Assembly: GCF_001310955.1 (NCBI RefSeq)
Contig: NZ_BAZX01000001.1
Span: 186,001-250,000, forward strand
Direction: 5' to 3'
Length of the DNA stretch: 64,000 bases
Source of the DNA: Marinifilum fragile JCM 15579
GTDB taxonomy: Bacteria > Bacteroidota > Bacteroidia > Bacteroidales > Marinifilaceae
The number at the start of each line of letters is the position of its first letter. Positions within the stretch are counted from its first letter, which is position 1. The notes under the pieces were generated by a model. It saw only the letters and a list, made by a program, of their open reading frames with translations. It did no database searches and had not been told where the DNA came from. Position numbers and translations under genes: made by a program. Positions 8,780-18,111 of this stretch are shown here, in pieces.

Positions 8780-8808
8780 TTTGTAAGTGCTGTATTTCAT
8801 TATATTTG
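8780..8808 (+). promoter_or_regulatory. Bacteroidota-type promoter of the FKBP gene
   Basis: TTTG at 8780-8783 and TATATTTG at 8801-8808 (TAnnTTTG) are 17 bases apart. The ATG follows 25 bases downstream, leaving a short leader. Confidence 0.6.
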
Positions 8809-8833
8809 TCGCTCTAACACAAAATCAACTAAA

Positions 8834-9667
8834 ATGAAGTACAATTTACTTGCCTTGATATTGGCATTTGTGGTAAGCTCATGTTCGAGCGATGGAGAGA
8901 AAGACTACAGAGAAGAAAACGATGCGGAGATTGCCGCTTATCTAATTGAAAACAATTTGAATGCAACGCGATCTGAATCGGGATTGTATTACGTAATTGA
9001 GGATGAGGGTGCAGGTAAAAACATCAGCATGATTTCGGATGTAACGCTAACTTACAAGGGTTACACTACAAACGGAGAAGTGTTTGATACAACTGGCGAT
9101 AATTTGGCTTCGTTCAATCTGCAAAATGTAATTAGAGGATTTGCTGAAGGCTTGTCGTACCTTAACGAAGGATGTAAAGCTACTTTATTGATTCCTGCAC
9201 ATTTGGGTTATGGCAGTAAGGATCATGGTAACATATTGGCAGGATCGGTTCTTATTTTCGAAGTTGAGGTGTACTCACCTGAGATGATTGCTGAGAAAAA
9301 CGATACTGACATTCAGGCTTACATCGAAAATAAAGGCTTGGATGCTACAAAAACAGAATCGGGCTTATACTACACCATGGACGTGGTTGGAACCGGAGCG
9401 CAACCAACTGAAGAATCGAATGTGAAAGTTGTGTACAAAGGCAGCTTTTTAAATGGAACAAAATTCGATGAAAGTAGTTCGGTAGGTGTTGATATTTATT
9501 TAGGCCAAGTAATTAAAGGCTGGAAAGAAGGAATTCCGTTATTTAAAGAAGGTGGAAAGGGTAAGTTGATTATTCCAGCACACTTGGGATATGGCAGTTA
9601 CAATTACAGTGGCATGCCTGGCGGTTCGGTTTTGGTTTTCGAAATTGAACTATTAAAAATAAATTAA
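8834..9667 (+). CDS. Lipoprotein with two FKBP-type peptidyl-prolyl isomerase domains
   Basis: 277 residues. Lipobox 'VSSCSS' puts the lipidated Cys at residue 17. Two FKBP domains follow in tandem, about 55-150 and 185-277. Each has the family signatures: 'VTLTYKGYTTNGEVFDTT', 'GFAEGLSYLNEGCKATLLIPAHLGYG' in the first and 'VKVVYKGSFLNGTKFDES', 'GWKEGIPLFKEGGKGKLIIPAHLGYG' in the second, ending 'VLVFEIELL'. The domains probably arose by duplication; each is preceded by the same 'DIQAY...T.SGLYY' leader. The protein would speed prolyl cis-trans isomerisation of proteins folding outside the cytoplasm. It ends at a bidirectional terminator. Confidence 0.93.
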   Translation: MKYNLLALILAFVVSSCSSDGEKDYREENDAEIAAYLIENNLNATRSESGLYYVIEDEGAGKNISMISDVTLTYKGYTTNGEVFDTTGDNLASFNLQNVIRGFAEGLSYLNEGCKATLLIPAHLGYGSKDHGNILAGSVLIFEVEVYSPEMIAEKNDTDIQAYIENKGLDATKTESGLYYTMDVVGTGAQPTEESNVKVVYKGSFLNGTKFDESSSVGVDIYLGQVIKGWKEGIPLFKEGGKGKLIIPAHLGYGSYNYSGMPGGSVLVFEIELLKIN

Positions 9668-9697
9668 GCTTAAGTGCTTTAAGAGAATATAAAGAAA

Positions 9698-9736
9698 GAG
9701 GCTGTCCCTTTTAGGAGACAGCCTCTTTTGTTTTTT
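9698..9736. terminator. Bidirectional terminator between FKBP and ccsBA genes
   Basis: GAGGCTGTC (9698-9706) pairs with GACAGCCTC (9717-9725). A T-rich run follows on the plus strand and an A/T tract flanks the other side, so the hairpin can serve the two convergent genes. Confidence 0.85.
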
Positions 9737-12700
9737 AGGCCTCTTCGGTTTCAGGCTCGTGATTGTATTTTTTGTAATTAAAGTATGCTATTAAACTAAG
9801 AGCAAATAGAATTGCCACTGAGTAATATACCCAAACTGGTATTGGAACAGGATCACCTTTTGCGTAGGAATGAAGTCCGGCAAGGTAATAGTTTACCCCA
9901 AAGTAAGTCATCAAGATTGATGAGTAGGACCATATCGATACCAAATTGAAAGTATAAATTGATTTTAATCCAGGAATGAAACGCATGTGCAATACAAAGC
10001 TATAAACTAGTATACTAACCAGTGCCCAGGTTTCTTTTGGATCCCATCCCCAGTAGCGTCCCCATGATTCGTTGGCCCAAACTCCGCCAAGGAAAGTACC
10101 AACGGTAAGGAAATACAAACCAATGGTCATGGTCATTTCGCTAATGCGACTCAAATCAACAACATTTTCTGCAATAACATCTTTGTTTTTCTTATTCTGA
10201 AGAATATACAGCGTTAGGTTGATCATTCCCAATATTGCACCCAAGGCCAAAAATGCATAACTCGAAGTAATAACGGCAACATGAATGGTCAACCAGTATG
10301 ATTTCAATACAGGAACCAGGTTGGTTACTTCAGGATTCATCCAGCTTAGGTGCGCTACAAATAAGAACAAACCAGCCAATACTGCAGTTGCGGCCAAAGC
10401 CAATTTCGATTTTTTCGCAAATATAAATCCGGCCAGCAAACATCCCCAGGCAATAAAGGTCATGGTTTCAAAACCATTACTCCAAGGTGCACGTCCGGCA
10501 ACGTACCAACGAGCCGCTAATCCAGATGTGTGCAGAACAAATCCAACTCCTAAAATTACCATAGCTATTCCTACTACCCATTTTATTGGAAAATTAGGGC
10601 GTAGGATATGCGTTACCAGAAAAATAATCAAGAAGAACCCAATTATTAAATAGTAAGGGAACAAACGCTTAAAAATATTAAGGTTGTTGTACAGGATTTC
10701 CACTTTTTGTTTCGATTCCGATGGCATTACTTCACTTCCAAATTTCTTTTGAAACTTTTTGATGCCATCAATATAAGTATCTGCGGCTTTTGTATTTCCA
10801 GAGTTTAAAGCCTGGCTCAACAATACAACCGACTTTTTAATGAACAAGGAGTCATCGGTAGCTGCATTTACCTTTGATGTTGGGTTATACCATGAACCCA
10901 TTTTATCGTTGGGATTAGGAAAGATTTTCAAGAACTCACCAGTAAACACCATATAGGTAATGTTTATGCGTTCGTCAACTGCCATAATCTCTTTGTCGTA
11001 AGAAGAACGATGAGCAGGTTTTTTCGAGTAAGCATCCTGAACCTTATTACTTAGTTTGTACTGGCCCATTTCATTTACGAAATCTTTAAAAGCGCCGTAT
11101 TTACCTTCGATACCAAGTTCTTTAGCCAAATCCGAATTGCCAACTTTAATCATGTTAACAGTTTGCCATTCTTGTGGATTAACAATCATACTTAGGAAGA
11201 TTTGTTCGGCAGGATAACCTTTAAACTTTCCTTTTTTTGTTACTTTTCGAACCACTTCACTGGCAAGGGTGTTTACAGGTTCAAATCTTCCACCATTATC
11301 CTGAATAATAACTTCTCCAAAGCTTTTTGCTTGCTCTATGGGTACAACTTTTAAGTCTTGAGCATTTGCACTAAAGCTATTTCCAACTAAAACAAAAGCT
11401 AAAATGGCAATAAGCTTCATCTTTCTCGATTGGCGACCCAAAATTTTGAATCTACTATGTGGATTAATCAAGGACCAGGCCATTCCTATCATTAAAAGGA
11501 AATAACCAAAGTAAGTAATTGTCATTCCCCATCGGTCATGATTCACAGAAAGTATGGTTCCGAGCTCATCGGTATCATAAGAAGCCTGGAAGAACCTGTA
11601 GCCTTCGTAATTTAGTATGTTATTCATATAAATTCGGTAGTCTTTTTTAATGTCTTTTGTTTCGTCAATAAGTGTTACTTCACTAGCAAAAGAAGAAGGG
11701 CTGTTAGAACCAGGATATCTTTCCAGTTGAAAATCGTTAAGCTTCAAGGAAAATGGTAGTTCCAATATTTTAGAACCATAGGCTATGGAAATATTCACAT
11801 CGCCAACCGAAGTTAATTCTGCTTTGCCCAAATAATCTTTTTTGCCTTTTACTATTAGCTCCTTCTGATGATCTCCATTTTTAACATCGAATACCAATAG
11901 AGTAGGGGCATTCTTGTCCTGACCTTGAACGTACTTAAATTTGGCAGCAGGATAGAAGTTTTTAATTACAAGTTTTGTACCGCCAATGTTGTATAATTTG
12001 CGTGGCGAAACAACGTGCCATTGTTTAGCAGCCATTGGAGTGGCATCACCACCCACCATGCTTAACTCCTGCATTGGCATCGGGCTCATCATTCTTAAAC
12101 TATCTGTGTAATCAAAGACAATCGCATTAGGATGAGGATTGCTTCCAAAAGCCAATAAGTTGCTATCAACCATTTTTTGTGAGTTGTACTCCAAAGTAAA
12201 GTTTTGCATTCCACTCATTCCGGAACTACCCACTGCTACCATTTCCATTACAGGTTCACCGCTTATGTCTTGAACTAATGTAGTTTGAGCATTGGGAATA
12301 AATGTTTTTAATTTGATGTCAACTTTACTGCCATCAACCGAAATTCTCTCTTTAAAGTCATCCGATTTAACGGCGGAAAGAGTGAACTTTTCACTTACCT
12401 CAGATGTTTTACCATTCTTTTCCAATTTCATATCAATGTATGAATTCATCGTGGTAATTTGGTTGGTGGTGTGTCCTTCACGAATGTGCATGTTTCCTTC
12501 GTATCCTACATAGCGAGTAAATGCAGAACCTACAATTATTACAATGAAAGAAGCATGGAAAATGAAAATAGACCATTTCTCGCGCTTGTATAACTTATAT
12601 CTAAAAATATTGGCTATCAAGTTAAGCGTAAGTAATAAAAGTAAAATCTCGAACCAGCGAGCATCATAAACCATTGCTCGAGCTGCCGGAGTTCCAAAAT

Positions 12701-12800
12701 CATTTTCTATGAATGTTGCTGTTCCAATTGAAAATGCAAACAGGATAATGAGTACGCCCATCATCTGCATAGAGAATAGAAAATTCAAAAGTTTCTTCAT
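9735..12800 (-). CDS. ccsBA: Fused ResB-CcsA (CcsBA) cytochrome c heme lyase
   Basis: 1,021 residues from the ATG at 12800 (the TTG three codons upstream is less likely). The N-terminal ResB half has membrane helices near residues 12-30, 45-60, 75-95 and about 425-445 with a large extracytoplasmic region between. A second extracytoplasmic stretch (about 475-690) follows a helix. The C-terminal CcsA half carries six or more helices and the heme-binding WWD motif 'WGRYWGWDPKETWAL' at about residue 920. Fused CcsBA exports heme and attaches it to CXXCH motifs (system II). It is divergent from the nrf operon and separated from it by about 490 bases, which fits a role in maturing NrfHA and other c-type cytochromes. 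Confidence 0.95.
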   Translation of the reverse strand: MKKLLNFLFSMQMMGVLIILFAFSIGTATFIENDFGTPAARAMVYDARWFEILLLLLTLNLIANIFRYKLYKREKWSIFIFHASFIVIIVGSAFTRYVGYEGNMHIREGHTTNQITTMNSYIDMKLEKNGKTSEVSEKFTLSAVKSDDFKERISVDGSKVDIKLKTFIPNAQTTLVQDISGEPVMEMVAVGSSGMSGMQNFTLEYNSQKMVDSNLLAFGSNPHPNAIVFDYTDSLRMMSPMPMQELSMVGGDATPMAAKQWHVVSPRKLYNIGGTKLVIKNFYPAAKFKYVQGQDKNAPTLLVFDVKNGDHQKELIVKGKKDYLGKAELTSVGDVNISIAYGSKILELPFSLKLNDFQLERYPGSNSPSSFASEVTLIDETKDIKKDYRIYMNNILNYEGYRFFQASYDTDELGTILSVNHDRWGMTITYFGYFLLMIGMAWSLINPHSRFKILGRQSRKMKLIAILAFVLVGNSFSANAQDLKVVPIEQAKSFGEVIIQDNGGRFEPVNTLASEVVRKVTKKGKFKGYPAEQIFLSMIVNPQEWQTVNMIKVGNSDLAKELGIEGKYGAFKDFVNEMGQYKLSNKVQDAYSKKPAHRSSYDKEIMAVDERINITYMVFTGEFLKIFPNPNDKMGSWYNPTSKVNAATDDSLFIKKSVVLLSQALNSGNTKAADTYIDGIKKFQKKFGSEVMPSESKQKVEILYNNLNIFKRLFPYYLIIGFFLIIFLVTHILRPNFPIKWVVGIAMVILGVGFVLHTSGLAARWYVAGRAPWSNGFETMTFIAWGCLLAGFIFAKKSKLALAATAVLAGLFLFVAHLSWMNPEVTNLVPVLKSYWLTIHVAVITSSYAFLALGAILGMINLTLYILQNKKNKDVIAENVVDLSRISEMTMTIGLYFLTVGTFLGGVWANESWGRYWGWDPKETWALVSILVYSFVLHMRFIPGLKSIYTFNLVSIWSYSSILMTYFGVNYYLAGLHSYAKGDPVPIPVWVYYSVAILFALSLIAYFNYKKYNHEPETEEA

Positions 12801-13291
12801 CTGATTCAATATAGTTTTAAAAAGTACGCAAGTACTACTGGTTAGTTTAGAATGTTAGTGTATATAAATTGGATTTCAAGATACGCTTTTCTTTATAAAT
12901 TAAAAATCGACGCATATCGGTCGATATGATGAAAAATCTATGTTTTTATGTCAATATAAAAGTGTAACTTATTGCTTGTTAGGTGATAATTGAAGAGAAT
13001 GGGAACGAATTTTAGGTTACAGTGATCTTTTTTGTATTTAAAATTAGGAATTCAGTTTGTATTCTTATTAAGATTAAAAATAAATTAAGATATAAAGGTG
13101 TTTTGTTGTGTTGTATCAAAATCATCTGAAAGTCAAGAGTAAAAAAGGATAAAAAGGTATTAAAATTTAAATATAATAAATTTAAATAATCCATTAATCT
13201 TGAAATGATTTAATAATTCAATTAGTATTGTAACATATTATATAATTACTGAATTGAATTAGAGATTTTTAATTTAAAATCTAACCAAACT
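12801..13291. promoter_or_regulatory. Divergent control region of ccsBA and the nrf operon, with a palindrome
   Basis: No gene is visible in these roughly 490 very AT-rich bases. A 16-bp dyad, CATATCGGTCGATATG, lies at 12913-12928 with perfect 7-bp arms around GT, and stands out by its CG steps in an AT-rich background. It is placed where an operator for one or both divergent units would be. I cannot assign it to a known regulator; it does not match the classic FNR/CRP or Rex consensus. Confidence 0.45.
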
Positions 13292-14551
13292 ATGAAAAAA
13301 CTATTTCGCCTATTGCTAGTCCTTTTTCTAGGACTGGTGCCATCATTAGTTATGGCTCAGCTTACTTTTACCGGAGAAATCAGACCACGTACAGAGTATC
13401 GTCATGGTTTAAAGTCTCTTTTTAACTCGTCTGATGATGCTGCTTTTGCAACATCGCAGCGTACACGTTTAAACCTGGGTTATGCAGAAGAAACATTCCG
13501 TGTTGGATTGTCGGTTCAGGATATCCGTACATGGGGAGATGTTGCTCAATTAAACATGTCAGATAAGAATCAATTAATGCTTCATGAAGCATGGGGAGAA
13601 ATTATTTTTAATGAAAACTTCTCATTAAAGGTTGGTCGTCAGGAATTGGTATATGATGACTCACGAATTTTGGGTAATGTAGGTTGGGCTCAACAAGCCA
13701 GAAGTCATGACTTGGCATTGCTTAAGTTTAAAACCGATGAAAATGGTAAATTTCATGTTGGTTTTGCAGTAAACAATGATGCAGAATTTCTTACAAGACA
13801 ATTGTATACAACCAATTACAAGAGTATGCAGTTTGCATGGTACAACAGAAAATCGGAACAATTTGATTTTAGTTTACTGTTTATGAATGTTGGACTGGAA
13901 AGAGATGCTGATCCTTCAGGAGACATTGATAGAGATACAAGATATAGTCAAACTTTTGGTACTCATATGAATTATCGTCCTGGTAAAATTTCTTTTACAG
14001 GTTCGTTATATGCTCAAACAGGTAAGGATGCTGGAGATAATGATTTAAGCGCATACATGTTCAATTTAGGTATGAAATTCCCTGTTGCTGATAACTGGAA
14101 AGGGAATGTAGGTATCGAAATGTTATCAGGAACTGATGATACAGAATTGGAAGATAACAACTCATTTACTCCACTTTTTGGTACAAATCATAAGTTTAAT
14201 GGTCATATGGATTACTTCTATGTTGGTAATCACGTAGGGGATGTTGGTTTAACTGATATTTATGGTGGATTAAATCATTCAAAGGGGCAGTGGTCATTTG
14301 CAAGTGCAATTCATTTGTTCTCAACAGCTGCAGATCTTTATTCAGGTACGGAAAAACAAGATAAATATTTAGGAACAGAGGTTGATTTATCTGTAGGATA
14401 TAATTACTCAAAGAGTGTTTTGATTAAAGCTGGTTACTCACACATGTTTGCAACGGATTCGATGGAAGCATTAAAAGGTGGTGACAAAGATGAAACTCAA
14501 AACTGGGCTTGGGTAATGCTTGTATTTAAACCAAATTTCTTGAAAAAATAA
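13292..14551 (+). CDS. Outer-membrane beta-barrel protein (alginate-export/porin type)
   Basis: 419 residues with a clear signal peptide (1-22, ending 'VMAQ'). The mature chain is built of alternating beta-strand segments and contains 'FTGEIRPRTEYRHG', 'TSQRTRLNLGY' and 'LKVGRQELVYDDSRILGN', the opening motifs of the alginate-export-type (AlgE-like) barrel family, which is widely over-annotated. It is the first gene of the nrf unit, 30 bases before nrfH, so a role as a channel for nitrite or another anion is a reasonable inference rather than a demonstrated one. It ends with 'MLVFKPNFLKK', a strand-like end as expected of a barrel. Confidence 0.85.
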   Translation: MKKLFRLLLVLFLGLVPSLVMAQLTFTGEIRPRTEYRHGLKSLFNSSDDAAFATSQRTRLNLGYAEETFRVGLSVQDIRTWGDVAQLNMSDKNQLMLHEAWGEIIFNENFSLKVGRQELVYDDSRILGNVGWAQQARSHDLALLKFKTDENGKFHVGFAVNNDAEFLTRQLYTTNYKSMQFAWYNRKSEQFDFSLLFMNVGLERDADPSGDIDRDTRYSQTFGTHMNYRPGKISFTGSLYAQTGKDAGDNDLSAYMFNLGMKFPVADNWKGNVGIEMLSGTDDTELEDNNSFTPLFGTNHKFNGHMDYFYVGNHVGDVGLTDIYGGLNHSKGQWSFASAIHLFSTAADLYSGTEKQDKYLGTEVDLSVGYNYSKSVLIKAGYSHMFATDSMEALKGGDKDETQNWAWVMLVFKPNFLKK

Positions 14552-14581
14552 GGCAAACTCAATACATCTAAACTTTTGCTA

Positions 14582-15181
14582 ATGGTAAGATTATTTAAAT
14601 TTTTAACACCACCTCCAAAATGGAAACTTCCGGTTTATGTAACGCTGGGGATATTCTTTGGCTTAGGGTGCTATGTGCTTTATCTTTCTAAAGCAGCATC
14701 TTATCTGTCCGATGCTCCCGAGACTTGCGTAAACTGTCATGTTATGGCTCCACAATATGCTACATGGAACCATAGCTCACACCGGGAAGTTGCCACGTGT
14801 AACGATTGCCATGTTCCACACAATAATGTCTTTAATAAGTACTATTTTAAAGCCAAGGACGGATTGCGTCATGCAAGTATGTTTGCATTGAGAATGGAAC
14901 CAGAGGTAATTTTTATACTCGATGAGGGGAAGAAAGTAGTTCATAACAACTGCATTCGTTGTCACAGTCAGCAACTGACTGATCCGAAACTGGCAGCTCA
15001 AGTGCCAAATCATGCCCACAATACTCAGGATAGAGTTTGCTGGGAATGTCACCGGGAGGTACCACATGGAAGAGTGAATAGCTTATCTAGTGTACCACAT
15101 GCCAGAGTGCCACTTCCAGAAAGTCCAGTGCCAGACTGGCTAAAAGAATATATGAAAGAAACAGAATTAGAAAACGAATAA
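14582..15181 (+). CDS. nrfH: Cytochrome c nitrite reductase small subunit NrfH
   Basis: 199 residues from the ATG at 14582 (an in-frame TTG lies two codons upstream). An N-terminal membrane anchor (about 18-38) is followed by four CXXCH heme sites: CVNCH, CNDCH, CIRCH and CWECH, the NapC/NirT/NrfH pattern. NrfH takes electrons from menaquinol at the membrane and passes them to the NrfA catalytic subunit. 'CVNCHVMAPQYATW' matches the first-heme region of NrfH, with the Met nearby. The gene lies 18 bases before nrfA, consistent with co-expression of the complex. Confidence 0.96.
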   Translation: MVRLFKFLTPPPKWKLPVYVTLGIFFGLGCYVLYLSKAASYLSDAPETCVNCHVMAPQYATWNHSSHREVATCNDCHVPHNNVFNKYYFKAKDGLRHASMFALRMEPEVIFILDEGKKVVHNNCIRCHSQQLTDPKLAAQVPNHAHNTQDRVCWECHREVPHGRVNSLSSVPHARVPLPESPVPDWLKEYMKETELENE

Positions 15182-15199
15182 AACTTAAACTAATATACT

Positions 15200-16717
15200 A
15201 TGAAACCAATACACGAATCTGTAGGCAAAAAACCAATGTTGGGATGGTTGATCTTCCTGGTTACTTTGGTTGTTGTATTCCTACTTGGATTGTTAGCTTC
15301 ATCTATCATGGAAAGAAGGGCAGAATCTGTTTATGCCTATACTCCTCAAGTGGAGCACGGTCAGTGGGAACCAAGAAATGAAGTGTGGGGCGAAAACTTC
15401 CCGAGAGAATTCCAATCGTACTACAAAACTGCTGATACTATTTTCCGCAGCAAGTATAATGGTAATGCAATGATTGATATGCTTGAAGTTGACCCTCGAT
15501 TGGTTGTACTTTGGGCTGGTTATGGATTTTCAAAGGACTACAACCAAGGTCGCGGACACTACTACGCTGTAGAAGATATTCGTAACACATTACGTACTGG
15601 TGGACCAAAGAATGAAAATGATGGTCCTATGCCTAATACTTGTTGGACATGTAAATCTCCAGATGTTCCTCGTTTGATGAATGAGATTGGAGTTGCTGAA
15701 TTTTATAAAGGAAAATGGGCAGGCAAGGGGCATGAAGTAGTTAATCCTATTGGTTGTGCTGATTGTCATGATGCTGAAACAATGAATTTGCGTATTTCCC
15801 GTCCTGCTTTAATTGAGGCTTTCGAGCGTCAAGGAAAAGATATCAATAAAGCATCTCATCAGGAAATGCGTTCATTGGTATGTGCTCAGTGTCATGTGGA
15901 GTACTATTTCAATAAAAAACGTACCGGTGCAGAAGGTGTTCCTTACTTAACTTTCCCATGGGATAAGGGTATGGACGTTGAGGCTATGGAAGAGTATTAC
16001 GATGAAATTGACTTTAAAGATTGGACTCATGCGCTAAGTAAGGCTCCAATGTTGAAGGCTCAGCATCCAGGTTACGAAGTATACCTAAAGGGTATTCATG
16101 CTGATCGTGGTGTTTCTTGTGCCGATTGTCATATGCCTTACAAATCGGAAGGTGGACAGAAATTTACCGATCATCATATTCAATCTCCTTTGAACAACGT
16201 AGCTAACTCGTGTCAGGTTTGTCACCGTCAGGAGACTGATAATTTGATTAAGAATGTATATACTCGTCAAGATCAGATCATCGAAAACCGTGATAAATTA
16301 GAAGAATTGTTAGTACGTGCTCATGTTGAAGCTAAAAAAGCTTGGGATCTTGGTGCTACTGAAGAAGAAATGAAGCCAGTACTGAAGATGATCCGTCACG
16401 CACAATGGCGTTGGGATTATGCAGCTGCTTCTCACGGAGGATCATTCCACGCTCCAACTGAAATAGGTCGTGTTATTACAACTGGAGTAGAGCGTGCACA
16501 AGAAGCTCGTATTGCTTTGGTAAGAATTTTCCATAAATATGGATTTGAAGGTGAAGTTCCTTATCCAGATATCGCTACTAAAGCTAAAGCTCAGGAATTT
16601 ATAGGACTTCCAATTGATAAATTGAAGAAAGAAAAGGAAGAATTCAAGAAGAATATTCTTCCTCAATGGGATAAGAAAGCTAAAGAACGCGAAGCTACCT
16701 ATCAAGTAAAAATGTAA
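15200..16717 (+). CDS. nrfA: Ammonia-forming cytochrome c nitrite reductase NrfA
   Basis: 505 residues. Residues 14-36 form an uncleaved or signal-type hydrophobic helix. Five heme sites are present in the order expected: CWTCK (residues 148-152, the lysine-ligated catalytic heme), CADCH, CAQCH, CADCH and CQVCH. The 'VCAQCHVEYYF' and 'DHHIQSPL' segments carry the active-site Arg/Tyr/His area and a distal His ligand. NrfA reduces nitrite to ammonium with six electrons in the periplasm, the last step of dissimilatory nitrite reduction to ammonium. It is followed by a terminator and then by a resB/ccsA pair that may serve its CXXCK heme. Confidence 0.97.
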   Translation: MKPIHESVGKKPMLGWLIFLVTLVVVFLLGLLASSIMERRAESVYAYTPQVEHGQWEPRNEVWGENFPREFQSYYKTADTIFRSKYNGNAMIDMLEVDPRLVVLWAGYGFSKDYNQGRGHYYAVEDIRNTLRTGGPKNENDGPMPNTCWTCKSPDVPRLMNEIGVAEFYKGKWAGKGHEVVNPIGCADCHDAETMNLRISRPALIEAFERQGKDINKASHQEMRSLVCAQCHVEYYFNKKRTGAEGVPYLTFPWDKGMDVEAMEEYYDEIDFKDWTHALSKAPMLKAQHPGYEVYLKGIHADRGVSCADCHMPYKSEGGQKFTDHHIQSPLNNVANSCQVCHRQETDNLIKNVYTRQDQIIENRDKLEELLVRAHVEAKKAWDLGATEEEMKPVLKMIRHAQWRWDYAAASHGGSFHAPTEIGRVITTGVERAQEARIALVRIFHKYGFEGEVPYPDIATKAKAQEFIGLPIDKLKKEKEEFKKNILPQWDKKAKEREATYQVKM

Positions 16718-16747
16718 ATTAGATACCGTTCAAATATCAGGTTCAAG

Positions 16748-16775
16748 TGCCGTCCATTTTTGGACGGCATTTTTA
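16748..16775 (+). terminator. Terminator after nrfA
   Basis: TGCCGTCCA (16748-16756) and TGGACGGCA (16761-16769) form a tight 9-bp stem, followed by five T. It would end or attenuate transcription between nrfA and the resB/ccsA pair. Confidence 0.88.
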
Positions 16776-16827
16776 TAAGATTCAAAAATTGTTACGATCT
16801 TAAGGAATCTTGTTTAAAATTTGAGAT

Positions 16828-18069
16828 ATGAGGAAACCCACTAAACCATTATGGCAAACCCCCTGGGGATATGCAGAAAGTTTTTTAATTGCCCTTGGAT
16901 TACTGTTAATTGGATTTCTGTTGGAATTTACCATTCAATCCAATTCTGGAACATCAATCAGGTATCCAATGAACTTGATTTTGGGAGCAGTTTTTTTAAC
17001 TTTTCTGTTGGTGTTTTATCGATTGATTCGCAAATCAAATCTGTATTATTTTTTATCGGGAGTTCCTGCATCAGTTGGTGCAATTGCTGTTTTAACCCTG
17101 TTGGTTATTATTATGGGTATTACTCCTCAGGTTTCAATGCAGGAAGAAAACCTGATTACAAAGTTGAGTTTAAATCAGCTTACCACCTCTTGGCCATTTC
17201 TGTTTATCAACCTTTATTTACTGGTTGTTTTGGCTTTGGTAATTGTACGTAAGAGTTTTCCTTTTCGATTAAAGAACTGGGGCTTTGTATGCAGCCATTT
17301 GGGTTTGTGGATAACCATTTTTGCGGCTGGATTAGGCTCAGGCGATTTAATGCGATTAAAAATGGATTTGTATACAAATAAAACAGAATGGAAGGCTTAC
17401 GATAATAATGGGAACTATTACGAATTGCCGCTTGCCATTAAATTGAACGATTTCTTGATTGAAGAGTTTAATCCGAAGCTGGCAGTGGTTGAAAATGAAT
17501 CCGGGAAACTTTATGAAGCAACAAAACCTTCAATGATTATGATTGAAGATGAGTTGGAGTGTGCGCTTCATGATTGGAATATTAAAATTGATGATTTTCT
17601 TGCGTCATCAGGAAGGGTAGGTGAGAAGTATCATCAGATGTATGATTTTGGAGCAGCTCCGGCGGCTAAAGTAAGTGTAGCTGTAAATTCATCAGATACA
17701 CTTTCTGGCTGGATTTCTTGTGGAAGTTTTAACCGTCCTCACGAGTCACTAAAACTTGACGATAAGTACTCGTTATTGATGACAGTACCAGAACCTAAAA
17801 AATTCTCTTCAAAAGTCACCATTTTCACTCCTGATGGACAAAAGGAAGAGCAGTTTCTAGAAGTAAACAAACCACAAAGCGTAAACGGATGGAAAATATA
17901 CCAGCTGAGTTACGATGAAAAAATGGGGAAATACTCTAATCTAAGTGTAGTAGAAGTAGTAAAAGATCCTTGGCAAGTTTATGTATATATAGGCATTTTC
18001 ATGATGATGATTGGGTCTATATACATGTTTTGGAGAGGAAATAAAGTAACGATTAGCAGGGAGCAGTAA
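16828..18069 (+). CDS. ResB-like cytochrome c biogenesis protein (separate form)
   Basis: 413 residues. Membrane helices lie at about 17-34, 48-66, 77-98, 126-144 and 155-175, then a long extracytoplasmic domain (180-375) and a last helix near 386-402. This is the ResB topology, with 'LPLAIKLNDFLIEEFNPK' and the late 'KPQSVNGWKIYQLSYD' resembling the N-terminal half of fused CcsBA encoded at 9735-12800 (compare 'LPFSLKLNDFQLERYPG' and 'NYEGYRFFQASYD' there). ResB works with CcsA to carry and attach heme. With the ccsA gene 42 bases downstream it forms a split second system II beside nrfHA. Its stop codon lies in a short repeated motif. Confidence 0.88.
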   Translation: MRKPTKPLWQTPWGYAESFLIALGLLLIGFLLEFTIQSNSGTSIRYPMNLILGAVFLTFLLVFYRLIRKSNLYYFLSGVPASVGAIAVLTLLVIIMGITPQVSMQEENLITKLSLNQLTTSWPFLFINLYLLVVLALVIVRKSFPFRLKNWGFVCSHLGLWITIFAAGLGSGDLMRLKMDLYTNKTEWKAYDNNGNYYELPLAIKLNDFLIEEFNPKLAVVENESGKLYEATKPSMIMIEDELECALHDWNIKIDDFLASSGRVGEKYHQMYDFGAAPAAKVSVAVNSSDTLSGWISCGSFNRPHESLKLDDKYSLLMTVPEPKKFSSKVTIFTPDGQKEEQFLEVNKPQSVNGWKIYQLSYDEKMGKYSNLSVVEVVKDPWQVYVYIGIFMMMIGSIYMFWRGNKVTISREQ

Positions 18070-18105
18070 TATTACTGATAACTGTTTACTGATAACTGTA
18101 AACTG
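18064..18105. repeat. Short repeat at the stop codon of resB
   Basis: CAGTAATATTACTG at 18064-18077 is a perfect 14-bp palindrome that includes the resB stop codon. It runs into two copies of TTACTGATAACTGT (from 18073 and 18087). A related motif sits at 37888-37912 over another gene's stop codon. Confidence 0.6.
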
Positions 18106-18111
18106 AATAAG

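Noticed and set aside
10285..10653. 122-codon open frame on the plus strand inside ccsBA
   Set aside because: Antisense shadow of a well-supported membrane protein gene; no start context or recognisable product.
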